Assembly: GCF_021764745.1 (NCBI RefSeq)
Contig: NZ_JAETXX010000001.1
Coordinates: forward strand, 248,001 to 312,000
Direction of reading: 5' to 3'
DNA: 64,000 nt
DNA from: Joostella atrarenae
GTDB lineage: Bacteria; Bacteroidota; Bacteroidia; Flavobacteriales; Flavobacteriaceae
Shown one piece after another: positions 42,893 through 52,300 of the stretch. The number at the start of each line of letters is the position of its first letter. The first letter of the stretch is position 1. Under the pieces are notes generated by a model. The model did not search any database and was not told the origin of the DNA. It was given only the letters and a program-made list of their open reading frames with translations. A program made the translations under genes and the position numbers.

Positions 42893-43131
42893 AAAGCTTT
42901 ATTTTCTATAATATCTACTTCGATTTGCAGTGCAGTTTCACGACGAATTGCTAAGAAGGAACCATTAATATTTAAATACAATGGGTCTCTAAAAGGCGCA
43001 ATCTGCAGTAACTCTACTTCGTTACCTGGCAAACAGCCCATTTCTAGTAATTTAATAGGAATAATATCCGTAGAAAACTCTTTAATTATGGCGCGTTCGC
43101 CTCTTTTTAAATGTGCAATCGTCAATTTCAA
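42889..43131 (-). CDS. feoA: Ferrous iron transport protein A
   Basis: An 80-aa SH3-like protein that works with FeoB. Family motifs are LKRGERAIIKEF and LLEMGCLPGNEVELLQIAPF. No ATG start exists: an in-frame TAA lies two codons upstream of a TTG at 43131, and a second TTG follows at 43125, so a TTG start is required. The stop overlaps the feoB ATG by 4 nt. Confidence 0.94.
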   Translation of the reverse strand: MKLTIAHLKRGERAIIKEFSTDIIPIKLLEMGCLPGNEVELLQIAPFRDPLYLNINGSFLAIRRETALQIEVDIIENKAL

Positions 43132-43133
43132 AT

Positions 43134-43166
43134 CTTATTTAGATTCATTTTAAGTAAGCAAAAGTA
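43134..43166 (-). promoter_or_regulatory. feoAB promoter box with adjacent inverted repeat
   Basis: The minus strand has TACTTTTG (43166 to 43159, TAnnTTTG) 28 nt upstream of the feoA TTG. Immediately downstream, CTTATTTA (43134-43141) and TAAGTAAG (43151-43158) form an inverted repeat with one mismatch and a 9-nt spacer, a possible metal-regulator site at the transcription start. Confidence 0.4.
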
Positions 43167-43410
43167 ACATAAAAATTGAGTTTGAGGAAATAATTTAATA
43201 GATGTTTAAGAACAAGGAAGTTAAATTTTAGCAATTAAAATTAAAAAAGTCAGTGACGAATAATTCAGAGGAGAATTTTACGACATAAAATTAGCGATGC
43301 TTTTAGAAGACTTTAAATCTATTTTATGAAAAATACATAAGAATTTAGCTACTTTAGATAAAAGTATTGTCGCTAAAAGACAGTCTTTAAACAAACCAAA
43401 AAACAACAAC

Positions 43411-43935
43411 ATGAAAAACATATTAATATTGTGCGTATTGTCACTAGGCATTTTTAGTTGCAATACCATTCCAAAAGGAGCAGAAGCTGTTAAACCCTTT
43501 GATAAGGCAAAATATTTAGGTAAATGGTATGAAATTGCTCGTTTGGATTTTAAATTCGAAGAAGGCCTAAATAACACTACCGCTAATTATTCTTTAAATG
43601 ACAATGGAACTATAAAAGTTGTAAATCGAGGTTATGATTACGAAGAAGAGGAATGGACAGAGTCCACAGGGAAAGCCAAATTTGTAGGCGACGATAATGT
43701 GGCAAAATTAAAAGTATCTTTTTTTGGACCTTTCTACGCTGGATACAATGTTATTGCCATTGACGATAATTACAAATACGCTTTGGTTGCTGGAAAAAAT
43801 TTAGATTACCTATGGATTCTATCTAGAGAAACTACAATTCCAGAAAATGTTAAAAACGAGTATTTAAAAAAAGCTCAGGAAATTGGATATAACACCTCCG
43901 ATTTAATTTGGGTAGAACATAATAAAGCAGAATAG
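43411..43935 (+). CDS. blc: Outer membrane lipocalin (Blc-like)
   Basis: A 174-aa lipoprotein (lipobox IFSC, Cys17). The lipocalin signature GKWYEIARLDFKFE starts at Gly37, with NTTANYSLNDNGTIKVVNRG, SFFGPFYAGYNVIAID and LWILSRE as the later conserved strands. It matches bacterial lipocalins anchored in the outer membrane that bind fatty acids or lysophospholipids during membrane stress. It is monocistronic and convergent with the SCO gene. Confidence 0.94.
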   Translation: MKNILILCVLSLGIFSCNTIPKGAEAVKPFDKAKYLGKWYEIARLDFKFEEGLNNTTANYSLNDNGTIKVVNRGYDYEEEEWTESTGKAKFVGDDNVAKLKVSFFGPFYAGYNVIAIDDNYKYALVAGKNLDYLWILSRETTIPENVKNEYLKKAQEIGYNTSDLIWVEHNKAE

Positions 43936-43948
43936 AATTACAGCTCTT

Positions 43949-43994
43949 TATAAGGAGTATAAAACCAAAATATTTATGGTTTCTGCTCCTTATA
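43949..43994. terminator. Compound hairpin between blc and SCO genes
   Basis: Arms TATAAGGAG (43949-43957) and CTCCTTATA (43986-43994) enclose an inner AAACCA/TGGTTT stem. The right arm extends into the end of the convergent SCO gene. T-rich sequence follows on the plus strand, so termination of blc is plausible. Confidence 0.45.
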
Positions 43995-44657
43995 TTCTTC
44001 TTTTAAAACAGCTATATCATGAAGTAACTTTTGGATATCTTCTTGTTTGGTACCATCATAATAACCTCTAATTTTTTTCTCCTTATCAACCAAAACAAAG
44101 TTCTCGGTATGAATCATATCAAAAGGACCACCGTCTCCAATTGTTTTCACCGCTAGGTAACTTTTTCTGGCGAGCTCATATATTTGTTTTTTATCGCCAG
44201 TAACCATATTCCATTTACTATCTACAACCCCTTTTTCTAGAGCATACTCTTTTAGTCGAGGTACAGAGTCAATTTCTGGAGTTACTGAATGAGACAAAAG
44301 CATAACATCAGGATCATCTAAAATCTCCTTTTGTATGATGGTCATATTATCTGTCATTTTCGGACAAATAGTAAGACAGGTAGTAAAAAAGAAATCTGCT
44401 ACATATATTTTATCTTTATAAGTAGCTTCAGTAATAGTATCTCCATTCTGATTGATTAATTTGAATGGAGCTATTGTATGATATTTTCTTATATATTGAA
44501 TTGAAGAATCAACAAGCTCTGCATTTACCATTGAAGGCTCATAAACAGGAAGCCTCTCTTTTGGCTTTAAGGCCTGATATATTAAGCTCACAATAATTAC
44601 CGAAAGGATAAATAGCGTAATAAAAAAATATTTGAATTTGCTAAAAAACTGTAGCAT
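43974..44657 (-). CDS. SCO1/SenC family copper chaperone
   Basis: A 227-aa protein with one N-terminal membrane helix (about 11-29) and a periplasmic thioredoxin-fold domain. Copper ligands are Cys94 and Cys98 in TTCLTICPKM and His183 in MIHTENF. The start at 44657 (MLQFFSK) is chosen; an in-frame start 36 nt upstream adds an unusual Cys/His stretch, and a TATTTTTG box (44687 to 44680) lies just upstream of both. SCO proteins help assemble the Cu(A) site of cytochrome c oxidase or handle periplasmic thiol redox. No oxidase genes are adjacent. Confidence 0.93.
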   Translation of the reverse strand: MLQFFSKFKYFFITLFILSVIIVSLIYQALKPKERLPVYEPSMVNAELVDSSIQYIRKYHTIAPFKLINQNGDTITEATYKDKIYVADFFFTTCLTICPKMTDNMTIIQKEILDDPDVMLLSHSVTPEIDSVPRLKEYALEKGVVDSKWNMVTGDKKQIYELARKSYLAVKTIGDGGPFDMIHTENFVLVDKEKKIRGYYDGTKQEDIQKLLHDIAVLKEEYKEQKP

Positions 44658-44758
44658 ACAATGGCTTATTTTATGGCTGCAAAAATACAACATAAGCTAG
44701 GAAAAGCTATGTTTTTATCATAAAACAGTCATAAAAACTTCGCCTTACTACATTTTGA

Positions 44759-44790
44759 TTGTGGTAAGTAGATGGAAAACATTACTTTTG
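44759..44790 (+). promoter_or_regulatory. Promoter of rseP
   Basis: TTG (44759-44761), a 21-nt spacer and TACTTTTG (44783-44790) fit the Bacteroidota promoter; the ATG follows 26 nt later. Confidence 0.5.
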
Positions 44791-44816
44791 TGCGATTTGA
44801 AAATGAAACCTAATTT

Positions 44817-46142
44817 ATGAGTCCAATTTTAGTTAAGGCTATTCAACTTTTATTAAGTTTATCTATACTTATTGTTTTACACGAGCTCGGTCACTTTATA
44901 CCAGCCAAAATATTTAAAACTCGTGTTGAGAAATTTTATCTATTTTTTGATGTAAAGTTTTCCCTATTAAAAAAGAAAATAGGAGAAACAGAATACGGTA
45001 TCGGATGGCTTCCATTAGGAGGTTATGTAAAGATATCTGGTATGATAGACGAGAGCATGGACAAAGAACAGATGGCACAACCGCCTCAACCGTGGGAATT
45101 CCGTTCTAAACCAGCTTGGCAACGTCTTATTATCATGCTAGGAGGAGTTACCGTAAACCTAATTCTAGGTTTCTTTATCTATGCCATGGTATTATATGTT
45201 TGGGGAAGTAATGAAGTTTCCCAAGATTCTTATCCTAATGGTTTTGCTGTAGCTGAACAATTAGAGCCTTATGGCTTTAAAAATGGTGATAAAATATTAA
45301 ATATTGATGGTAAAAAACCTGAAAATATTTTAGATGTGAGTCGTTTACTGCTAGTAAGAGGAGTTGAAGAAATAGAAGTAAAACACGTAGACGGTAAAAA
45401 AGAAGTGCTTAGTCTTCCAGATACTTTAGGAACTTACCTATATACAGAAGGAGCAGTTCGACCACTTACACCAAGAATAAACCCTGTAATAGATAGTGTT
45501 ATTCCAGATAGCCCAGCAGATTTAAGTGGATTGAAGTCGAATGACAGAATTGTTTCTGTAAACGGAAATGCTGTTACTTTTTGGGATGAGTTTACTACCA
45601 AAGTGAAAAATGCAGACAACAACGCGATAAGTTTAGTTATAGAAAGAAACAAAGTAACAGATACGATCTCTGTAACTCCATCTGAAACTAATACAATAGG
45701 AGTTTATCCTAAATCTCACCTTACAGAAAAGGATATTATTAAGAAAGAATACACTTTTGCAGAAGCAATTCCTGCAGGAATTAACTACGGATATTGGACA
45801 CTTAGGGATTATATCAGCTCAATGAAGTTTCTTTTCACAAAAAAAGGAGCTACAGAAGTGGGTGGTTTTGGAACCATTGCAAAGCTATTTCCTGACACTT
45901 GGGATTGGCAAGGATTTTGGATGTCGACGGCCTTTATATCTATTATTCTGGCATTTATGAATATTCTTCCTATCCCTGCTTTGGATGGAGGACATGTAAT
46001 GTTCCTCTTATATGAGATGATTACTGGAAGGAAGCCGAGTGAAAAGTTTTTGGAATATGCACAAATGATTGGTTTTTTTATATTAATTGCCTTACTTTTG
46101 TACGCGAACGGAAACGATGTATATAAAGCGATTTTCGAATAA
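44817..46142 (+). CDS. rseP: RIP metalloprotease RseP (site-2 protease)
   Basis: A 441-aa intramembrane zinc protease. HELGH lies at 22-26 in the first helix and the second ligand motif NILPIPALDGGHV near 380-392. Two PDZ-like regions lie between (about 130-200 and 215-290). It cleaves membrane-bound anti-sigma factors and remnant signal peptides; FecR-type anti-sigma factors such as the one at 10620-11783 are possible substrates by analogy. It is followed by a tRNA gene. Confidence 0.95.
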   Translation: MSPILVKAIQLLLSLSILIVLHELGHFIPAKIFKTRVEKFYLFFDVKFSLLKKKIGETEYGIGWLPLGGYVKISGMIDESMDKEQMAQPPQPWEFRSKPAWQRLIIMLGGVTVNLILGFFIYAMVLYVWGSNEVSQDSYPNGFAVAEQLEPYGFKNGDKILNIDGKKPENILDVSRLLLVRGVEEIEVKHVDGKKEVLSLPDTLGTYLYTEGAVRPLTPRINPVIDSVIPDSPADLSGLKSNDRIVSVNGNAVTFWDEFTTKVKNADNNAISLVIERNKVTDTISVTPSETNTIGVYPKSHLTEKDIIKKEYTFAEAIPAGINYGYWTLRDYISSMKFLFTKKGATEVGGFGTIAKLFPDTWDWQGFWMSTAFISIILAFMNILPIPALDGGHVMFLLYEMITGRKPSEKFLEYAQMIGFFILIALLLYANGNDVYKAIFE

Positions 46143-46163
46143 AATAAAAAAGTTTATTTTTTA

Positions 46164-46194
46164 TTTGGTGTAAAGAAAAAAACATATATATTTG
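46164..46194 (+). promoter_or_regulatory. Promoter of tRNA-Asn
   Basis: TTTG (46164-46167), a 19-nt spacer and TATATTTG (46187-46194) form one of the best consensus promoters in the window, 72 nt before the mature tRNA. Confidence 0.7.
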
Positions 46195-46265
46195 CATCCG
46201 CAAAAAGGAACAAAAAGCTTCTCAAGCAAGTACTAACAAAGGCTTAGAAGCATATAAAAATAAAT

Positions 46266-46339
46266 TCCTCCTTAGCTCAGTTGGTTAGAGCATCTGACTG
46301 TTAATCAGAGGGTCCTTGGTTCGAGCCCAAGAGGGGGAG
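46266..46339 (+). tRNA. tRNA-Asn (GTT anticodon)
   Basis: A 74-nt cloverleaf. The acceptor stem TCCTCCT pairs with AGGGGGA (one U-G), the D arm holds AGCTCAGTTGGTTAGAGC, the anticodon arm TCTGA-CTGTTAA-TCAGA gives GTT, and the T arm CTTGG-TTCGAGC-CCAAG is complete. The discriminator base is G and CCA is not encoded. Confidence 0.96.
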
Positions 46340-46347
46340 CAAATTCA

Positions 46348-46380
46348 AATCCAGTCTATTCAAAATAGGCTGGATTTTTT
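46348..46380 (+). terminator. Terminator of tRNA-Asn
   Basis: ATCCAGTCTATT pairs with AATAGGCTGGAT (one U-G) around a short loop and is followed by T6. It lies 9 nt after the tRNA. The remaining 46381-46496 shows no recognisable feature. Confidence 0.85.
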
Positions 46381-46496
46381 GCTTTATAGCGTTTCCTGAT
46401 CTTAAAAAACATTTATCAACCTTTCATAAGAACAAAATTGTATATATAATTGATTGCACTTATCTTAGTTTAATTTTTTCTTAGAAACAATAAATC

Positions 46497-47429
46497 ATGG
46501 ATTGGATAGAATTGACTATATCAATAATTGCAGCTATCGGGTTATTCACTCATAGTCTGGAAAGCTTTTCTAAAAATTTGCAATCGCAGACTGGAGACAA
46601 GCTTAAATCTTTCTTATTGAAAGCTTCCAACTCTAAAGCTCGCTCTTTTTTATTAGGATTTGCTGCTACAGCTGTCGTTCAATCTAGCAGCGCCGTTATT
46701 TCTATTGTAGTTTCTTTTGTAGACGCAGGGGTTATTTTATTTGAAAGCTCCTTACCAATTCTATTAGGGAGTAATTTAGGAACTACTGTAACAGCATGGC
46801 TCGTTTCTTTTAAATTAGAAATGCTAGGAACAATATTAATTGCTCTAGGCTTTATAATGGGATATTTCCCTAATAAAATAAGATTGATTTCTAAGCCAAT
46901 CTTTTACCTAGGACTCATTCTTTTTAGCTTAGAACTTATTAGCGCAAACTTAGCTCCTATAAAAGACAGTCCTAGATTAATAGAATTTCTAAGCTACGCA
47001 TCTAATCCATTTATAGGAATCTTATTTGGAATTATAATTACAGCTGCGTGTCAATCTAGCTCCGTTACCGTTGGCTTAGTAATTATATTAAGTTCGCAAG
47101 GTGTAATCGAATTAGATAGCGCTATAGGTATTATTGTAGGTTCTAACGTTGGAACTACTACAACTGCCTTTTTGGCCTCTCTAAAGCTTGGAAAAATGGC
47201 CAAACAAACCGCCCTAGCCAATCTTTGCTTTAATTCTATCGGTGTTTTAATTTATTTACCCTTCCATAAGGTGTTCGAGAATCTTATTTTGAGTATAACA
47301 CCAAACATTACTTTTCAAGTTGCTTACGCTCATTTGATATTTAACCTTGGCATAGGCCTCATCTTACTACCTTTTACTGGTTATTTTGCTAAATTATTTA
47401 AACCTAAAACAGAAGATCTTGCCACTTAG
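46497..47429 (+). CDS. Na+/phosphate cotransporter family protein (short form)
   Basis: A 310-aa inner-membrane protein of the NptA/SLC34 type. The two inverted repeats each carry the QSSS signature: TAVVQSSSAVISIV near 59-72 with GSNLGTTVTAW, and ITAACQSSSVTVGLV near 180-194 with GSNVGTTTTAFLASLK. It lacks the C-terminal PhoU-like domain of the longer bacterial forms. Sodium-driven phosphate movement is the expected function; direction and regulation are unclear. Confidence 0.92.
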   Translation: MDWIELTISIIAAIGLFTHSLESFSKNLQSQTGDKLKSFLLKASNSKARSFLLGFAATAVVQSSSAVISIVVSFVDAGVILFESSLPILLGSNLGTTVTAWLVSFKLEMLGTILIALGFIMGYFPNKIRLISKPIFYLGLILFSLELISANLAPIKDSPRLIEFLSYASNPFIGILFGIIITAACQSSSVTVGLVIILSSQGVIELDSAIGIIVGSNVGTTTTAFLASLKLGKMAKQTALANLCFNSIGVLIYLPFHKVFENLILSITPNITFQVAYAHLIFNLGIGLILLPFTGYFAKLFKPKTEDLAT

Positions 47430-47463
47430 AAGATTAATGATTTTTAATAAAAGCCTCATAAAC

Positions 47464-47497
47464 AAAAAAGAGCAACTTAAAAGTTGCTCTTTTTTTA
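47464..47497. terminator. Bidirectional terminator after the Na/Pi gene
   Basis: AAAGAGCAACTT and AAGTTGCTCTTT pair almost without loop, flanked by A6 and T7 runs. It separates two convergent genes. Confidence 0.85.
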
Positions 47498-47536
47498 TCC
47501 TGTAATAACAATTCAGGAAATTAATTTTTATATAAT

Positions 47537-49219
47537 TTATTTTAGACTATTAAAAGTATCTGTATAATCTCCTTTAATTGTTACAGTTCCGTTTTTAGTT
47601 ACTTTTCCGTAAACCGTAATCGAAGATCCACTTCCTAAAAACTCTAATGTAGCGCCGTTATTTAAAATCATATTTCCGTACACAACTAAGCTTCCTTCTA
47701 TCTGTAAAACACCGTTATTATTAACAATTAATGCATTGTATGGAGCTTCTGTTGTTCCTTGAGCTAAAGTCCCTTTAACTAAGAATGTACCATCACTATT
47801 TACATTAACTCCTTTGTTTACCGCAAGAGCCCCACAAAAAATAAGACTTGCTTTAGAGTTTACATTAACCCCCATTAAACTAGCCGATCCATTATAAGCT
47901 TCGTCTTTATTAGAATTAACATTTAACCAGTAGCCTCCTTGATACGCTGGATAATCAGAACATACTATATTACTTCCTGAATCTGACTTAGTAACTGCTT
48001 TGAGAATTTTCAATCCTCCTTTACCATCAGCAACAAAAATAAAATCATCATCGCTCTTTACATAATTTGCAGATCCTTCTAGATTTAATGTTCCAATAGT
48101 TGTTAGATCGCTTACGCTATTATTTATAGTATAAACTGAAACTCCTCCTGCTCCATTTGCTGTAAAGATGTGTTTATCATCTACTGAAACAGCATTTGTA
48201 ACAACATCATTTGGATCTATATTTTCCTCAGAATCAACTTCAGGAATTTCGATGGTTGTTACCTTAGACCCGTTGCTTAATTTATAGATTCCTAAACCAT
48301 TAAAACCTTCAGAAACTAGAACATTGTTATCATAAAAATCAATAGTACGTTTTGCTTCAGCTACATCTTGACTTGTTGAAAAACTTTTTGTCTCATTTAA
48401 GTTACTAGTGTTGTAAACATGAATTCCCTCTGTTCCACTCAACACAACAATTTTACTATCATAACTTTCAACAGCTCTCAAGTCATCTAAAGGAGCATCT
48501 TCATCTAGTTGTTGTGTGTTAATATTATACTTTCCTAAAATTCCATTATCACCAGAAACTCCGAAAATACCATCTGCATTAGCAACTACACCAGTAGCAA
48601 CATACCCAGGCATATCCATTAAAGTTAAATTATCAGTAGGAATTCCATCTTGAAGTTGCATTTTAATTAAAAATGCAGGGTTTGAATCATCGCTACTCAT
48701 AGATGGATTTGCTCCAGCAATATATAGTGCGTTTTGATAATAATCTATCGAACTAATGTCTGTCTCTGGAAATATAGCCTGTAATACTACTGTAGGTGTT
48801 AATGGGTTAGAGATATCGATCACATCTATGGCTCCCATATATGCATCTCCTTCTACATTATAAGATACATAAGCGTAATTTCCGTTAATTTCAACGTGCG
48901 TAGCTCTTAATACAGTTCCATTATATACTGGAGCTGAAACTTCTGCTACCTCAACAAGAGGAAGATCATTAGCTTCCATATCTTTTGCAGCTAAAATATT
49001 TGATCTCTTCCCAGCAGTTTCTTCTGGATTTTCTAAAGGAGCTCCTTTTACTCTTACAACTCCTGCATGTTCAAAATTAACGCGATTTGTAAGATTATCG
49101 CTATTTAAAATGACATTTGTTTGTTCCGGTTCTTGTATATTTGAACTGTCATCATCAGACTGACAACCTATAAACGAAACAGTGAATATTAGTACGATTA
49201 TGCGTGCAATTTTCTTCAT
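47537..49219 (-). CDS. Propeller-like surface lipoprotein with C-terminal beta-helix-like repeats
   Basis: A 560-aa lipoprotein (lipobox FIGC, Cys19, followed by QSDDDSS, an export-type acidic stretch). The start at 49219 (MKKIARIIV) is supported by a TAAATTTG box at 49262 to 49255, which lies inside the longer in-frame extension. The middle (about 95-400) holds repeated strands of the LVIVD type (VEINGNYAYVSYN, VIDISNPLTPTVVL, IYKLSNGSKVTTI), suggesting a beta-propeller. The last ~130 residues switch to short Asn/Gly-rich repeats (GVNVNSDGTFLVKGTL, NNNGVLQIEGSLVVYGNMIL) like a right-handed beta-helix. Function is unknown; surface binding is a reasonable guess. Confidence 0.82.
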   Translation of the reverse strand: MKKIARIIVLIFTVSFIGCQSDDDSSNIQEPEQTNVILNSDNLTNRVNFEHAGVVRVKGAPLENPEETAGKRSNILAAKDMEANDLPLVEVAEVSAPVYNGTVLRATHVEINGNYAYVSYNVEGDAYMGAIDVIDISNPLTPTVVLQAIFPETDISSIDYYQNALYIAGANPSMSSDDSNPAFLIKMQLQDGIPTDNLTLMDMPGYVATGVVANADGIFGVSGDNGILGKYNINTQQLDEDAPLDDLRAVESYDSKIVVLSGTEGIHVYNTSNLNETKSFSTSQDVAEAKRTIDFYDNNVLVSEGFNGLGIYKLSNGSKVTTIEIPEVDSEENIDPNDVVTNAVSVDDKHIFTANGAGGVSVYTINNSVSDLTTIGTLNLEGSANYVKSDDDFIFVADGKGGLKILKAVTKSDSGSNIVCSDYPAYQGGYWLNVNSNKDEAYNGSASLMGVNVNSKASLIFCGALAVNKGVNVNSDGTFLVKGTLAQGTTEAPYNALIVNNNGVLQIEGSLVVYGNMILNNGATLEFLGSGSSITVYGKVTKNGTVTIKGDYTDTFNSLK

Positions 49220-49254
49220 TTGATTCTTATATTTTACATACATATTTTGGGGTG

Positions 49255-49262
49255 CAAATTTA
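49255..49262 (-). promoter_or_regulatory. -7 box that supports the start of the propeller-like lipoprotein
   Basis: The minus strand reads TAAATTTG, 35 nt upstream of the ATG at 49219. A plus-strand TAATTTTG at 49290-49297 is the corresponding candidate for the divergent histidine kinase gene. Confidence 0.4.
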
Positions 49263-49340
49263 ATCATAAAAAATTGAATTTTAGTACTTTAATTTTGACA
49301 AATTAGTACCTTGTATTGAAAATTGCAAATTTAAAACCTA

Positions 49341-52300
49341 ATGGTTCAAACCAACATCTATAAAAAAACCATTTTATCAATAGTAATAGTCATTTTTCTG
49401 GTATCTATTTCTGCAATTGTAGGATGGGTTTTCAATATTGAATCGTTGACAGAAGTTATCTCTGGACTTCCATCAATGAAATTTAATACTGCTATATCTT
49501 TCTTACTGCTATCTTTAATTATCTATTGTATTCAGCAAAAAAAAAGTACAACTTTAGTTTATGTGCTAAATACACTCCTTTTTTTAATATGTAGCCTTAC
49601 ATTATTCCAAGATATTAGCGGTGTTGATTTAAAAATAGATCAATTATTTATAGCCGACAATAAAGGAGAAATGCTTGGAAAGCCAACTCCTGGTAGAATG
49701 TCTATGGCTACCTCGCTGTCTTTTATACTCCTTAGTTTGTCTTTATTTTCTATTGTTGGAAAAAATCAGACGTTTAAAAAAATAGCGGCTTATTTACCTC
49801 ATGTAGTTACTTTTTTTGCCTTTTTAGCTATAATAGGATATTTCTTTGAAATTTCTACTATTGATAAAATCACCTTTATTTCTTCTATGGCAATTCATAC
49901 TGCAATTGGATTTCTAATTGCCAGTATAGCCATTTCTCTGATATTCCCATATTATGGAATTACAGAACTTTTTACAGGAAGAAAAATTGGAAATATGGTT
50001 ATGCGAAAACTATTTTTCAAGCTAACATTTATAACACTTGCCATTTCTTACCTCATACTTTTATGCTTTAGAAAAGGATATTTTGCACCTGACTTCTCAA
50101 TCACCATTCTGGGTGTTTCTTTTATTGCAATAGCGCTATTAATACTTATTTTAGTTGTTCATTCTATGAATGAGCTCGAAGAAGATAGAACTAAGATCGA
50201 AGAAGAGCTACATATAACATCAACTTATTTAAACGCTACTCCAGACCCCATAATTATAGTAGACAGAAATTTAAAAATACATCTTTCTAACTCGTTAATG
50301 GAGAAGGTGTTTGGATATAGCGAATCAGACTTAGCTGGAGAAAATATAAGTGTATTAATTCATGAAGACGACCATGAAAAACACAGCCTTCATATAGAAA
50401 ATTACATCAAACAACAGAAAAATAAAAACCATAATATTTCAGAAACTGGCAAACCCAATCACACCTCAATGATTGAGCTAAAGGCTTTACGAAAAAATGG
50501 AAATGAAGCTCCTGTAGAGATGACTCTCAATACTATTTGGACTAAAAACGGAGTCATAACTTTAGTTGCTTTTAGAGATATTTCTCGTAGAATTTTAGCA
50601 GAAGAACAGTTTAAAGCTGCGAAAGAAAAAGTACTTACTGCACTAGATGCTTCAATTATTGGAATATGGGATTTAGATGTGGTAAATTCCAAGATAGAAT
50701 GGGATGAAACCATGTACAAACTTTATGGTGTACACTCAGAAGACACAGAAATCTCTTTAGATCTTTGGAAGGAAACTTTACACCCAGATGATGTTGATCG
50801 CGTATTAAACCTATTTAATGACGCCTTAGCCAACAAAGCTACCTACGACACTTTTTTTAGAATTATTTGGCCAGACAAATCAATCCACTACATTCGAGCT
50901 AAGGGGTCGCTTCATAGAAACTCTAAAAATGAACCTATCAGAATGTCTGGTACAAATTGGGATATTACAGCTCAAAAAGAATCCCAATTAGCACTTGAAA
51001 ACAGTATAAAGCAAAACAAACTGTTTATTGAAGAGGCTCCTTCTGCAATCGCCATGTTTGATAATAATATGATTTATCAAGCTGCATCAAAAAAATGGCT
51101 AGAAGATTATGGAATCACTGAAAATATTATAGGGAAATCTCATTATGAAATATTTCCTGATATAGAAAAGAAATGGAAAAAAATACATCAAAAATGCTTA
51201 CAAGGAGCTATTGATACTTGTGACGAAGCTTTATATGAAAAGGCAGATGGCACAAAACAATGGATTACTTGGAAAATAAAACCATGGTATAAAAAAGAAG
51301 ATGAGATTGGTGGATTATTAATGTATACCGCAAATATTACTCAATTTAAGGTAAACATTTTAGAGCGACTTAGATTGCAAGATATGTTGAATCAATCTAA
51401 TGAAGTAGCAAAAATAGGGAGTTGGGAATACGATAGGGAAAAAGATGACATGACGTGGAGTGATATTACTAAAAAAATACATGAAGTGCCAGAAAATTAT
51501 GTTCCAACAAGAAATAATTCGTTTAAATTTTACCAAAAAGAAGATACTGAAAAGCTTCGTATAGCTACCGATAATACTTTAGAAAAAGGGATCCCTTTTG
51601 ATTTAGAGCTTCGCTTTGTAACGGCTAAGTCCAATAAAAAATGGGTTCGCATTGTTGGTCGTACCAAAAGTTTTGATAAAAACACTAGAGTTTATGGGAT
51701 TGTTCAAGATATAAGTACTATCAAAGCTTATGAGGCGTCGTTAATTGTTGCAAAACAAAAAGCCGAAAAAGCAAATAGATCGAAGTCAGAGTTCTTAGCA
51801 AATATGAGTCATGAAATTCGTACACCTTTAAATGGAATTATAGGTTTTACTGATTTATTGATGAAAACCAATTTATCTGACAGTCAAGAAAAGTATATGC
51901 ACACTGTTTATAACTCTGCAAATCATTTGCTGGATATTATAAATGATATTCTAGACTTCTCTAAAATCGAAGCTGGTAAATTGGAGTTAAACATAGAAAA
52001 AGTAGATCTTTTAGAACTATGTAGCCAGACGATAGATATTATTAAACATCAAGCACACGAGAAAAAGTTAGAGGTTTTATTAGACATCTCAACAACTATC
52101 GATCGATTTATATACACAGATCCAGTTCGCCTTCGCCAAATTTTAACTAATCTCTTAGGAAATGCTGTAAAGTTTACGCATCAAGGGGAAGTAGAATTAG
52201 AGGTTCGTTGTGTCCCTGACCCATTGGATAGCGAAAAAAAGAAATATCTGTTTTCAATTAGAGATACTGGCGTTGGAATCGCCGCTAGCAATCTTGCAAA

